Source of the DNA: Nevskiaceae bacterium
Lineage (GTDB): Bacteria > Pseudomonadota > Gammaproteobacteria > Nevskiales > Nevskiaceae
NCBI GenBank assembly: GCA_008012115.1
Contig: SSEB01000003.1
Span: 434,001-498,000, forward strand
DNA length: 64,000 nt
Reading direction: 5' to 3'
In this document: positions 8,248 to 16,066 of the stretch, piece by piece
Layout of the letters: every line of letters begins with the position of its first letter
How positions within the stretch are numbered: the stretch's first letter is position 1
Position numbers and translations under genes: made by a program
The notes under the pieces: model-generated
The model's input: the letters and a program-made list of their open reading frames with translations, nothing else
Told to the model about the DNA's origin: nothing
Database searches by the model: none

Positions 8248-9045
8248 ATGTCGAACGCCGCCGCCAATCCGCCGCCCTACGTGCCCGCCCACGGTCTGCT
8301 CAAGGGCAAGACCGTCCTGATCACGGCCGCGGCCGGCGGTGGCATCGGCTTTGCCGCCGCCAAGCGCTGCCTCGAGGAAGGCGCGCGGGCGCTGATGCTG
8401 TCCGACATCCATCCGCGCCGCACCGCCGAGGCCGCCGAGGCATTGGCCAGGGAATTCCCACAGGCGCAGGTCTACGGCCAGGTCGGCAACGTCGCGGTCG
8501 AGGCCGACGTGCAGGCGCTCGTCGATGCGGCGGAGGACAAGCTCGGCGGCGTCGACGTGCTGATCAACAACGCCGGTCTCGGCGGCAGCAAGCGCGTGGT
8601 CGACATGACCGACGAGGAGTGGCACAAGGTGCTGGACGTGACCCTCACCGGCACCTTCCGCATGACCCGCGCGATGCTGAAAAAGATGCAGCCACGCGGC
8701 CGCGGCGCCATCGTCAACAACGCCTCGGTGCTCGGCTGGCGCGCGCAGAAGGAGCAGGCGCACTACGCCGCGGCCAAGGCCGGCGTGATGGCGCTGACGC
8801 GCTGCTCGGCGCTGGAGGCCGCCGACTACGGCATCCGCATCAACGCGGTGTCGCCGTCGATCGTGTTCCACGATCACCTGCGCAAGTCTGCGCCGGAGGC
8901 GCTGCTCAAGGAACTCGCCAGCCGCGAAGCGTTTGGTCGTGGCGCGGAAGCTTTCGAGATCGCCAACATCATGGTGTTCCTCGCCTCCGACTATTCCTCC
9001 TACCTGGTCGGCGAAGTGATCTCGGCTTCGTCGCAACGTGCCTGA
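8248..9045 (+). CDS. SDR family dehydrogenase
   Basis: The ATG at 8248 gives 265 residues. Motifs are TAAAGGGIG (glycine-rich cofactor loop), NNAG, NNASVLG and YAAAK. It probably oxidises a 3-hydroxyacyl-CoA or a ring hydroxyl, since it is followed by a MaoC hydratase and a thiolase. There is no good Shine-Dalgarno sequence, but the palindrome CGGAATTCCG (8237-8246) directly abuts the start codon. An upstream in-frame stretch of about 90 codons does not look like SDR sequence and was left out. Confidence 0.85.
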   Translation: MSNAAANPPPYVPAHGLLKGKTVLITAAAGGGIGFAAAKRCLEEGARALMLSDIHPRRTAEAAEALAREFPQAQVYGQVGNVAVEADVQALVDAAEDKLGGVDVLINNAGLGGSKRVVDMTDEEWHKVLDVTLTGTFRMTRAMLKKMQPRGRGAIVNNASVLGWRAQKEQAHYAAAKAGVMALTRCSALEAADYGIRINAVSPSIVFHDHLRKSAPEALLKELASREAFGRGAEAFEIANIMVFLASDYSSYLVGEVISASSQRA

Positions 9046-9052
9046 GAAATTT

Positions 9053-9511
9053 ATGAAACCGGTCTTTGGTTCCGTCGATGACGTGCTGAGCTATGTCGGC
9101 AAGCCGCTCGGCGACAGCGAGTGGGTGACGATCGATCAGAAGCGCATCAATCTGTTCGCCGATGCCACCGACGATCACCAGTGGATCCATGTCGATCCAG
9201 TGAAGGCGAAGGATGGCCCCTTCGGCGCCTGCATCGCCCACGGCTATCTGTCGCTGTCGCTGGTGGCGCGTTTCCTGCCCGAGATCGCGACGCTGAAGAA
9301 TCTGAAGATGGGCGTGAACTACGGCACCGACAAGGTGCGTTTTCCGTCCGCCGTGAAGGTCGGTTCACGCCTGCGTGGCAAGGGCGAGATGATCGCCGCC
9401 GAGAAAACCAAGGACGGCGGCGTGCAGGCCACGATCCGTGTCACCGTCGAGATCGAAGGCGGCGAGCGTCCCGCCTGCGTCGCCGACACCATCAGCCGCT
9501 ACTATTTTTAA
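9053..9511 (+). CDS. MaoC-family enoyl-CoA hydratase
   Basis: The 152-residue hot-dog-fold protein begins MKPVFGSVDDVLSYVG. The hydratase motif is FADATDDHQWIHVDP...GPFGACIAHGYLSLSL, with the Asp/His pair used to hydrate trans-2-enoyl-CoA. It sits between an SDR and a thiolase, providing the hydration step. A GTG at 9038, overlapping the SDR end, is an alternative start that adds five residues. The next gene begins 12 bp downstream. Confidence 0.88.
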   Translation: MKPVFGSVDDVLSYVGKPLGDSEWVTIDQKRINLFADATDDHQWIHVDPVKAKDGPFGACIAHGYLSLSLVARFLPEIATLKNLKMGVNYGTDKVRFPSAVKVGSRLRGKGEMIAAEKTKDGGVQATIRVTVEIEGGERPACVADTISRYYF

Positions 9512-9523
9512 GAGAGCATTGCC

Positions 9524-10729
9524 ATGACCGAAGCTGTCATCGTCTCCGCCGCCCGCACGCCCATCGGCAAGGCCTATCGCGGCGCCTTCAACGACACCGA
9601 GGCGCCGGTGCTCGGCGGGCACGTCGTCAAACAGGTGGTGGCCCGCGCTAAGGTATCGCCCGATGAAGTGGATGATGTGCTGATCGGCTGCGCCGCGCAG
9701 CAGGGCACACAGGCCTACAACCTCGGCCGCCTCTGTGCCTACACCGGCGGCCTGCCGGACACGGTGCCGGGCATGACGCTGGATCGCCAGTGCTCCTCCG
9801 GCCTGCAGACCATCGCCATCGCCGCCAAGAACATCGTCTGCGGCGAGCAGAGGATCGTCGTCGCCGGCGGCGTCGAGTCGATCTCGCTGACGCAGAACAA
9901 GCACAAGAACAGCTACCGCTTCGTGTCGGAAGCTGTGCTCGCCGTACAGCCGGCCGCCTACATCCAGATGATCGAGACCGCCGAAGTGGTGGGCGAGCGC
10001 TACGGCATCAGCCGCGCGGCGCAGGACGAGTATTCGTTGCAGAGCCAGCAGCGCACCGCGGCCGCGCAGGCGGCCGGCAAGTTCGACGACGAGATCGTGC
10101 CGCTGGCATCGGTGAAGCAGTTGTTCGACAAGGAGGGCAACCCGACCGAGAAGCAGAACGTCACGCTGACCAAGGACGAGGGCAACCGCGCCGACACCAC
10201 GCTGGAAAGTCTCGCCGCGCTGAAGCCGGTTTGGAAGGACGGCAGGTTCGTGCAGCAGGGCAAGTGCATCACCGCCGGCAACGCCTCGCAGTTGTCCGAT
10301 GGCGCCGCCGCGACGCTGCTGATGAGCCGGGACGAGGCCAAGAAGCGCGGTCTCCAGCCTCTGGGTATCTACCGCGGCTTCGCGGTCGCCGGCTGCAAGC
10401 CGGACGAGATGGGCATCGGCCCGGTCTACGCGATTCCCAAGCTGCTGGCGCAGCACGGGCTCAGCGTCAAGGACATCGGCCTGTGGGAGCTGAACGAGGC
10501 CTTCGCGGTGCAGGTGATCTACTGCCGCGACCAGCTCGGCATCCCCAACGACCGGCTCAACGTCAATGGCGGCGCCATCAGCATCGGTCATCCGTTCGGC
10601 ATGTCCGGTGCGCGCATGGTGATGCACGCGCTGATCGAGGGTCGTCGTCGCGGCGTGAAGTACGTGGTCACCACGATGTGCATCGGTGGTGGCATGGGCG
10701 CCGCCGGGTTGTTCGAGATTCCCGCCTGA
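9524..10729 (+). CDS. Thiolase (acetyl-CoA C-acyltransferase)
   Basis: The 401-residue thiolase has its nucleophile at Cys90 (DRQCSSGLQ), His356 in GHPFG and Cys386 in MCIGGG. NEAF and [14 protein letters not shown] are also present. With the acyl-CoA dehydrogenase, SDR and MaoC protein upstream it completes one full beta-oxidation spiral. Its sequence differs clearly from the thiolase at 731, so the two units probably serve different chain lengths or structures. Confidence 0.94.
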   Translation: MTEAVIVSAARTPIGKAYRGAFNDTEAPVLGGHVVKQVVARAKVSPDEVDDVLIGCAAQQGTQAYNLGRLCAYTGGLPDTVPGMTLDRQCSSGLQTIAIAAKNIVCGEQRIVVAGGVESISLTQNKHKNSYRFVSEAVLAVQPAAYIQMIETAEVVGERYGISRAAQDEYSLQSQQRTAAAQAAGKFDDEIVPLASVKQLFDKEGNPTEKQNVTLTKDEGNRADTTLESLAALKPVWKDGRFVQQGKCITAGNASQLSDGAAATLLMSRDEAKKRGLQPLGIYRGFAVAGCKPDEMGIGPVYAIPKLLAQHGLSVKDIGLWELNEAFAVQVIYCRDQLGIPNDRLNVNGGAISIGHPFGMSGARMVMHALIEGRRRGVKYVVTTMCIGGGMGAAGLFEIPA

Positions 10730-10873
10730 GGTCCGGCCGCCGCTTGCCTTGGCGGGTGACGGCGGCCACACTGGGTCCAAAGGCCCGTTTCAGAAGCCGC
10801 GCGCAGCCGGATCAATGCCGGCGCGCAGTACCGTCCGGCAAAGACCGGACAGAGAACGAGAGGAGAGTCGGTC

Positions 10874-11884
10874 ATGGTCACAACGGTGACTTCCCGAGCG
10901 CCCGCTGGGCGCGCCGGCGCGGGCGCATGGCCCGCGTATTTGCTGGTGTTGCTGGTCCTGGGCGCCGCGATCTACGCCTTCTCACCGCGACCGAATCCGC
11001 CGTTTCCGCCGACGGTGATTCATTCCGACCGCATCCTGATCAACGCCCTGGCGCAGCGCGGCAACCGCATCATCGCGGTCGGCGAGCAGGGCCATGTGCT
11101 GCTGGCCGACAATGCATCCGGCCCGTGGCACGAAGGTCGCGTGCAGCCGCAGCGCGGCTCGACCCTGACCCAGGTGCAATACATCGGCGAGCACACGGCG
11201 CTGGCCGTGGGTCACGATGGCTGGGTCCTGCGCAGCACGGATGACGGCGAAAACTGGCAGGAAGTGGCCTTCGACACCGAGCGCTCCGACCCGCTGCTCG
11301 GCATTGCCGGCCCCTACGACGGCAAGCTGTTCGCCTTCGGCGGGTTCGGCCGCTTCGTGATGTCCACCGATGACGGCAAGACCTGGCAGAAAGTGGTCAG
11401 CGAAGCCGCCGGCGATCATCACCTGAATGCCATGACGCGCATGGCCGATGGTGCGCTGCTGCTGGTCGGCGAGCGTGGCCTGATGCTGCGCTCCGCCGAC
11501 AACGGCCAGACCTGGAAGGCGCTGCCGCAGGTCTATACCGGCTCCTTCTACGGTGCGCTGGCGCTGCCTGGCCAGCGCGTGCTGGTCTACGGCATGCGCG
11601 GCAACGCCTACGTCAGCCGCGATCTGGGCAAATCCTGGCAGAAGTCGATCGTGCCGGAGGAAGTCTCGCTGCTCGGCGGCGCGGTCACCGCCAAGGGCGA
11701 GATCGTGCTGGTGGGCGAGGGCAACACCGTGCTGGTGTCGCGCGACAGCGGCGATCGTTTCGTGGTCGCCTCGCAGGGCGAGCGCCGCACGCTGGCGGCG
11801 GTGCTGCCGGTGAGCGGCAACGAATGGCTGACCGGCGGCGAAGCCGGCCTCAGCGTCAAGCGCGCGACGGGAGCGAAGTCATGA
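10874..11884 (+). CDS. YCF48/BNR-like beta-propeller protein, membrane-anchored
   Basis: The 336-residue protein has one N-terminal transmembrane segment (about residues 20-36). It is followed by repeated propeller blades with Asp-box-like motifs such as STDDGENWQEV, STDDGKTWQKV, SADNGQTWKAL and SRDLGKSWQKS, typical of YCF48-like domains. It probably works in the periplasm as a partner of the MMPL/RND protein, whose ATG overlaps its stop as ATGA. A strong GAGGAGAG ribosome site and a short hairpin (GTCCGG/CCGGAC, 10833-10850) precede it. Confidence 0.85.
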   Translation: MVTTVTSRAPAGRAGAGAWPAYLLVLLVLGAAIYAFSPRPNPPFPPTVIHSDRILINALAQRGNRIIAVGEQGHVLLADNASGPWHEGRVQPQRGSTLTQVQYIGEHTALAVGHDGWVLRSTDDGENWQEVAFDTERSDPLLGIAGPYDGKLFAFGGFGRFVMSTDDGKTWQKVVSEAAGDHHLNAMTRMADGALLLVGERGLMLRSADNGQTWKALPQVYTGSFYGALALPGQRVLVYGMRGNAYVSRDLGKSWQKSIVPEEVSLLGGAVTAKGEIVLVGEGNTVLVSRDSGDRFVVASQGERRTLAAVLPVSGNEWLTGGEAGLSVKRATGAKS

Positions 11885-14427
11885 GCGTGATCGATAAAAC
11901 CGTCGCCCGTATTTCCGACCTGCTGATCAGCCTGCGTCATCCGCTGTCGGTGGTGTTCGCGGCTGCGACCATCTTCTTCGGCTGGAGCGCCACGCACGTC
12001 AAGCTCGATCCCGGCTTTCTCAAGCTGATCCCGATCGAGCACCCGTACATGAAGACCATGATGGAGTACCTCGACCTGTCGGGCGCCAACACGCTGCTGG
12101 TCAACCTGCGCTGGAAGGGCGAGGGCGACATCTACAACAAGGACTTCATGGGCGCGATGCAGAAGGCCACGGACGACGTGTTCTTCATCCCCGGCATCGA
12201 CCGCACGCACGTCACCTCGATGTTCACGCCCAACACCTATTACATCGAGATCACCGAGGACGGCTTCAAGGGCGAGCCGGTGGTGCCGTCGCGCTTCTCC
12301 GCGCAGCCAGAGGAACTGGAGCGCGTGCGTCACAACGTCGGCCTGTCCGGCCAGGTCGGTCTGATCGTGTCCAACGATCAGAAGTCCGCCCTGATCCGCG
12401 CCGACCTCCAGGAAGCCGACACCGGCAATCCGGAGAAGGCGGAAATCTTCTACCGCCGCGTCATGGCCAAGCTGGGCGACATCCGCGGCCGCTTCGAGAG
12501 CAAGGAAAAGTACAGCTACAAGCTCAAGGCCGATCACGCACCGTTCAAGGCCGGAGACACCATTGCCGAAGGCTATGTCGACTACGGCTGGATGCAGAAT
12601 TACCAGATGTTCTATGCGCAGCCGGACGACGGCAGCGAGCCGGTGGCGATCAAGGGCGCCGAACTGACCGTCGAGCGCAGCGACAACCCGGACTACAACC
12701 CGAATCTCGAAGTCAACATCATCGGCTTCGCGCAGTTGCTGTCGGACGTGATCAACGGCCTGATCGGCGTGTTCGTGTTCTTCGGCCTCGCTTTCCTGAT
12801 CACGCTGGCGCTGCTCTACGGTTACTCGCGCTCGCTGCGCCTGACCGTCACCGCGATGGTGGTGGCGCTGCTGCCGGTGGTCTGGCTGATCGGCATCCTG
12901 CCGCTGATCGGTTTCGGCGTGGACCCGATGTCGATCCTGGTGCCGTTCCTGATCTTCTCCATCGGCTGTTCGCACGCGGTGCAGATGACCAGTTGCTGGC
13001 GCCAGGAGGTCGCGGCTGGCCAGAGCGCCATCGAGGCGTCGCGCACGTCCTTCCGCAAGCTGTTCATCCCGGGTGCGGTGGCATTGCTGACCAACGCGCT
13101 GGGCTTCGCGGTGATCATGTTCATCCACATTCCCATCGTGCACGAACTGGGCATCACCGCCTGCCTTGGCGTGCTGCTGATGATCATCACCAACAAGATG
13201 ATCCTGCCGATCATCCTGACGCATCTGAGCCTGGAGGAATCCAGCCGCAAGCATTCGGTGGCGGCGGGCTCCAAGACCCACTCGCCGATCTGGAAGCTTA
13301 TCGCCAAGTGCGCCGAGCCCAAGGTCTCCGTGGTGGTCTTCGCGGTGTGCGTGGTGCTGCTGATCGGCAGCACCTGGATCTCGCGCAGCCTCGTCATCGG
13401 CGACTCCGGCACCGGCGCGCCCGAGCTGCGCCACGACGCGCGCTACAACGTCGACAACCGCTTCATCAACACTCACTACGACATCGGCACCGACGTGCTG
13501 ACGGTGATCGTCGAGGCCAAGAATTTCGAGGGTGATTCCTGTCTGCACTTCCCGGTGGTGGATCTCATCGACCGCTTCGAGCTGTATGTGCGCGGCATCG
13601 ACGGCGTGCGTTCTGTCACCAGCGTCGCCGGCATCGGCAAGCTCATCATCGGCGCGTTCAACGAGGGCAACCTGCGCTGGCGCGCGCTGCCGCGCAGCGA
13701 GGCCGGGCTGTCCACCGGCTCCAAGGCCTTCGATCCGGGTCTGGGTCTCAACAACGAGAGCTGCCGCGCCATCAAGGTGATGATCTTCACCAAGAACCAC
13801 GACGGCACCACCATCGCCCACGTGGTCGAGGAGATCAAGAAATTCATCGACGCCAACCCGGTGCAGGGCGTGACGCTGCGCCTGGCCAGCGGCAACGTCG
13901 GCGTGATGGCCGCCACCAACGAGGCGGTGGGCGAAGCGGAAGACCGCATGCTGCTGGCGATCTTCGGCGCACTGGCACTGCTGTGCCTGCTCACCTTCCG
14001 CTCGATCAAGGCCACGCTCTGCGTGCTGGTGCCGCTGACCCTGGTGTCGATCTTCTGCAACGCCCTGATGGCGACGCTCGGCATCGGCCTCAAGGTGGCG
14101 ACGCTGCCGGTGGTGGCGCTGGGCGTCGGCGTCGGCGTGGACTACGCCATCTACCTGTTCGAGCGCATCCAGCACGAGATGAAGGACAACGCGATGACTT
14201 TCCGCGACGCCTTCGAGGAAGCCATGCAGCAGCGCGGCAGCGCTGCCGTGTTCACCGCCATCACCATGGCCATCGGCGTCGGCACCTGGACGCTGTCGGC
14301 GCTCAAGTTCCAGGCCGACATGGGCGTGCTGCTCAGCTTCATGTTCCTGGTCAACATGCTCGGCGCCATCTGCCTGCTGCCCGCCATGGGCGCGTGGTTC
14401 TATCGCGGCGTCAACGAGAAGAAGTAA
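11881..14427 (+). CDS. MMPL/RND-family lipid transporter
   Basis: The 848-residue protein has a transmembrane helix near residues 20-40 and a large periplasmic loop. A first helical bundle starts around LLSDVINGLIGVFVFFG, followed by a second loop and a second bundle containing GVGVDYAIYLFERI. This is the MMPL/HpnN-like RND layout, exporting hydrophobic compounds or lipids with proton-motive force. It is translationally coupled to the YCF48 protein. DUF1329 and DUF1302 genes, which often travel with this pair, occur further on. A terminator follows at 14444. Confidence 0.88.
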   Translation: MSVIDKTVARISDLLISLRHPLSVVFAAATIFFGWSATHVKLDPGFLKLIPIEHPYMKTMMEYLDLSGANTLLVNLRWKGEGDIYNKDFMGAMQKATDDVFFIPGIDRTHVTSMFTPNTYYIEITEDGFKGEPVVPSRFSAQPEELERVRHNVGLSGQVGLIVSNDQKSALIRADLQEADTGNPEKAEIFYRRVMAKLGDIRGRFESKEKYSYKLKADHAPFKAGDTIAEGYVDYGWMQNYQMFYAQPDDGSEPVAIKGAELTVERSDNPDYNPNLEVNIIGFAQLLSDVINGLIGVFVFFGLAFLITLALLYGYSRSLRLTVTAMVVALLPVVWLIGILPLIGFGVDPMSILVPFLIFSIGCSHAVQMTSCWRQEVAAGQSAIEASRTSFRKLFIPGAVALLTNALGFAVIMFIHIPIVHELGITACLGVLLMIITNKMILPIILTHLSLEESSRKHSVAAGSKTHSPIWKLIAKCAEPKVSVVVFAVCVVLLIGSTWISRSLVIGDSGTGAPELRHDARYNVDNRFINTHYDIGTDVLTVIVEAKNFEGDSCLHFPVVDLIDRFELYVRGIDGVRSVTSVAGIGKLIIGAFNEGNLRWRALPRSEAGLSTGSKAFDPGLGLNNESCRAIKVMIFTKNHDGTTIAHVVEEIKKFIDANPVQGVTLRLASGNVGVMAATNEAVGEAEDRMLLAIFGALALLCLLTFRSIKATLCVLVPLTLVSIFCNALMATLGIGLKVATLPVVALGVGVGVDYAIYLFERIQHEMKDNAMTFRDAFEEAMQQRGSAAVFTAITMAIGVGTWTLSALKFQADMGVLLSFMFLVNMLGAICLLPAMGAWFYRGVNEKK

Positions 14428-14443
14428 GCGGCGGCAAAACCAA

Positions 14444-14477
14444 AGCGGCGCGCCAGAGATGGCGCGCCGCTTTTTTT
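14444..14477 (+). terminator. Rho-independent terminator
   Basis: AGCGGCGCGCCA (14444-14455) pairs perfectly with TGGCGCGCCGCT (14460-14471) around a GAGA loop. Seven T residues follow (14471-14477). It lies 16 bp after the RND stop codon. Confidence 0.94.
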
Positions 14478-14591
14478 CGATGCGGGAGCCGTATCCACCG
14501 AAGATGTCTGCGTGCAATTCTGGGCACCTGCCGTAGCCCGCGGTATCGACCGTTTCCTGCACTGCGACGCCGGTTCGGGCTCCCGAAATAC

Positions 14592-14705
14592 GCCACCCGC
14601 TATCCTTCGATATCATCCTAATATTGTTATTAATTATTTATTAATTTTAAATTCAATAAATAATTAATAACAAATCCGCTGCGTGGCCGGGCAAGAGCGG
14701 GTGGC
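14592..14705 (-). repeat. 114-bp AT-core element, copy 2
   Basis: The terminal repeats GCCACCCGCT (14592-14601) and AGCGGGTGGC (14696-14705) match perfectly and extend by two more bases outward. Arms are 14602-14625 and 14672-14695. The core 14626-14671 (3 G/C of 46) is itself a perfect 17-bp inverted repeat around a 12-base centre, extendable to 19 bp (14624-14642 with 14655-14673). This is the most symmetric of the seven copies. Confidence 0.92.
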
Positions 14706-14764
14706 GTGAGGTGAGGCGTTTTTGCGGTGCTGCAGCGGGCCACTCATCCATTTGCAGCATGTGC

Positions 14765-14781
14765 CGTGAGTGAGGCTCACG
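14765..14781. promoter_or_regulatory. 17-bp palindromic operator, same type as at 61680
   Basis: CGTGAGTGAGGCTCACG has the same length and core (GTGAGT-n-AG-n-CTCAC) as the site upstream of the carboxylase operon at 61680-61696. It lies 115 bp before the amidohydrolase ATG. A shared regulator, plausibly the TetR encoded at 58380-59090, is inferred. Confidence 0.6.
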
Positions 14782-14896
14782 CTAAGGTCAAAGCCATGAT
14801 GCCGACGTGTGCCGCGCCTTCGCGGCAGCAGCCCGCAGAGGCTGCGTCAGACGGCAACCGTGCGCGGTCGCGGACCTACTCAGGAGAGCGCTTGCA

Positions 14897-16000
14897 ATGA
14901 GCACCGAACTAGCCACCGAACGTCTGGTCTCGGTTGACTCGCATGTGCATTTCACCGACGAGTGGGTCAAGGCGCGTCTGCCGAAAAAGCTGCACGCGAT
15001 CTGGGACGAGGCCAACGTCAAGGCCGAGGACTACGGCGCCAAGGTGTTGCGAGGCGGCCAGCCGCAGTTGCATCTGGAGGACTTCGTCGATCCGGAGGCG
15101 GCCAAGGACCCGGGCCACTTCAATCCCGAGGGCAAGCTCAAGGCGATGGACCTCGATGGCGTCTATGCCGAGGTGATCTTCCCGGAGCTGGCCGGCGCCA
15201 AGATCGTCAACCCCTCGCTGATGGGCGAGGATTGGAAAGAGGTGTTCGTCGGCTACAACAACGCGATGGGCGACTTCGCCAGCTACGACCCGGTACGCCT
15301 GATGACGGCCTACCAGTTGCCGCTGTACGACATCGATTTCGCGGTGAAGGAAGTGCAGCGCCTGGCGCGCGACAAGAAGGCGCGCTGCGTGCAGCTGACG
15401 CCGTTCCCGTCCGACCTCGGCCTGCCGGATTTCTACCACGAGCGTTATGTGCCGCTGTGGAAGACCATCGAGGAAACCGGCCTGACCATCCTCAATCACC
15501 TCGACCTGCGCGCCTCGCTGTGGGACGTGTTCCGCCGCGACCCGACGCCGCAGAAAGGCATCTTCACCGCGCTGCCCTGGGCGCCACTGGCCGAGACGAT
15601 CTGCATGTGGATTCTCACCGGCACGCTGGAGAAGTATCCGAAGATGAAGGTGATCTTCGTCGAGCCTGGCCTGGGCTGGCTGCCGTGGTTCTTCCAGGCG
15701 CTGCTCGATCCGCGCATGCACGCGCACTACGAATTCCCCGGCGTGAAGCGTCCGCCGAGTGAGACCTTCAAGGCGCAGTGCGGCGCCACCTTCATGTATG
15801 AGCCGCAGGGTCTCAAGCTCTGCTACGACTACTTCGGCCCGGACTGCCTGTACTGGTCCACCGATTTCCCGCACCCGGCAACCTGCTGGCCCAACTCGCG
15901 CAAGCAGGTGGTGAGCCAGTTTGCCGAGGCCGGCATCCCGGAGGCGGACCGCAAGAAAATCACGTCGCTGAATGCGTTGAAGACGTTTGGTTTGGGCTAG
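14897..16000 (+). CDS. Amidohydrolase-2 family metal-dependent hydrolase
   Basis: The 367-residue protein starts after a good AGGAGAG site. The N-terminal VDSHVHFTDEW (residues 12-22) carries the metal-binding HxH pair (His16, His18), and the C-terminal YWSTDFPHPATCWP holds the conserved Asp. This fold performs hydrolytic or decarboxylating steps on cyclic compounds (ACMSD-like TIM barrel). A palindromic operator lies upstream and a CoA-transferase follows, so it may open or decarboxylate a degradation intermediate. The substrate is unknown. Confidence 0.87.
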   Translation: MSTELATERLVSVDSHVHFTDEWVKARLPKKLHAIWDEANVKAEDYGAKVLRGGQPQLHLEDFVDPEAAKDPGHFNPEGKLKAMDLDGVYAEVIFPELAGAKIVNPSLMGEDWKEVFVGYNNAMGDFASYDPVRLMTAYQLPLYDIDFAVKEVQRLARDKKARCVQLTPFPSDLGLPDFYHERYVPLWKTIEETGLTILNHLDLRASLWDVFRRDPTPQKGIFTALPWAPLAETICMWILTGTLEKYPKMKVIFVEPGLGWLPWFFQALLDPRMHAHYEFPGVKRPPSETFKAQCGATFMYEPQGLKLCYDYFGPDCLYWSTDFPHPATCWPNSRKQVVSQFAEAGIPEADRKKITSLNALKTFGLG

Positions 16001-16066
16001 GCAAAAAATCAGGTCATTCTCATCTGCGCGGGAATGACGGAATTAATTTTAGAGACAACAGGTGAA

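Larger units (their letters stand above)
14428..14896. other. 469-bp gene-free stretch: terminator, repeat element, operator
   Basis: In order this stretch holds the terminator of the RND gene, about 115 bp without recognisable signals, the second 114-bp element (14592-14705), a palindromic operator (14765-14781) and the AGGAGAG ribosome site of the amidohydrolase (14882-14888). No convincing open frame is present. Confidence 0.7.
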
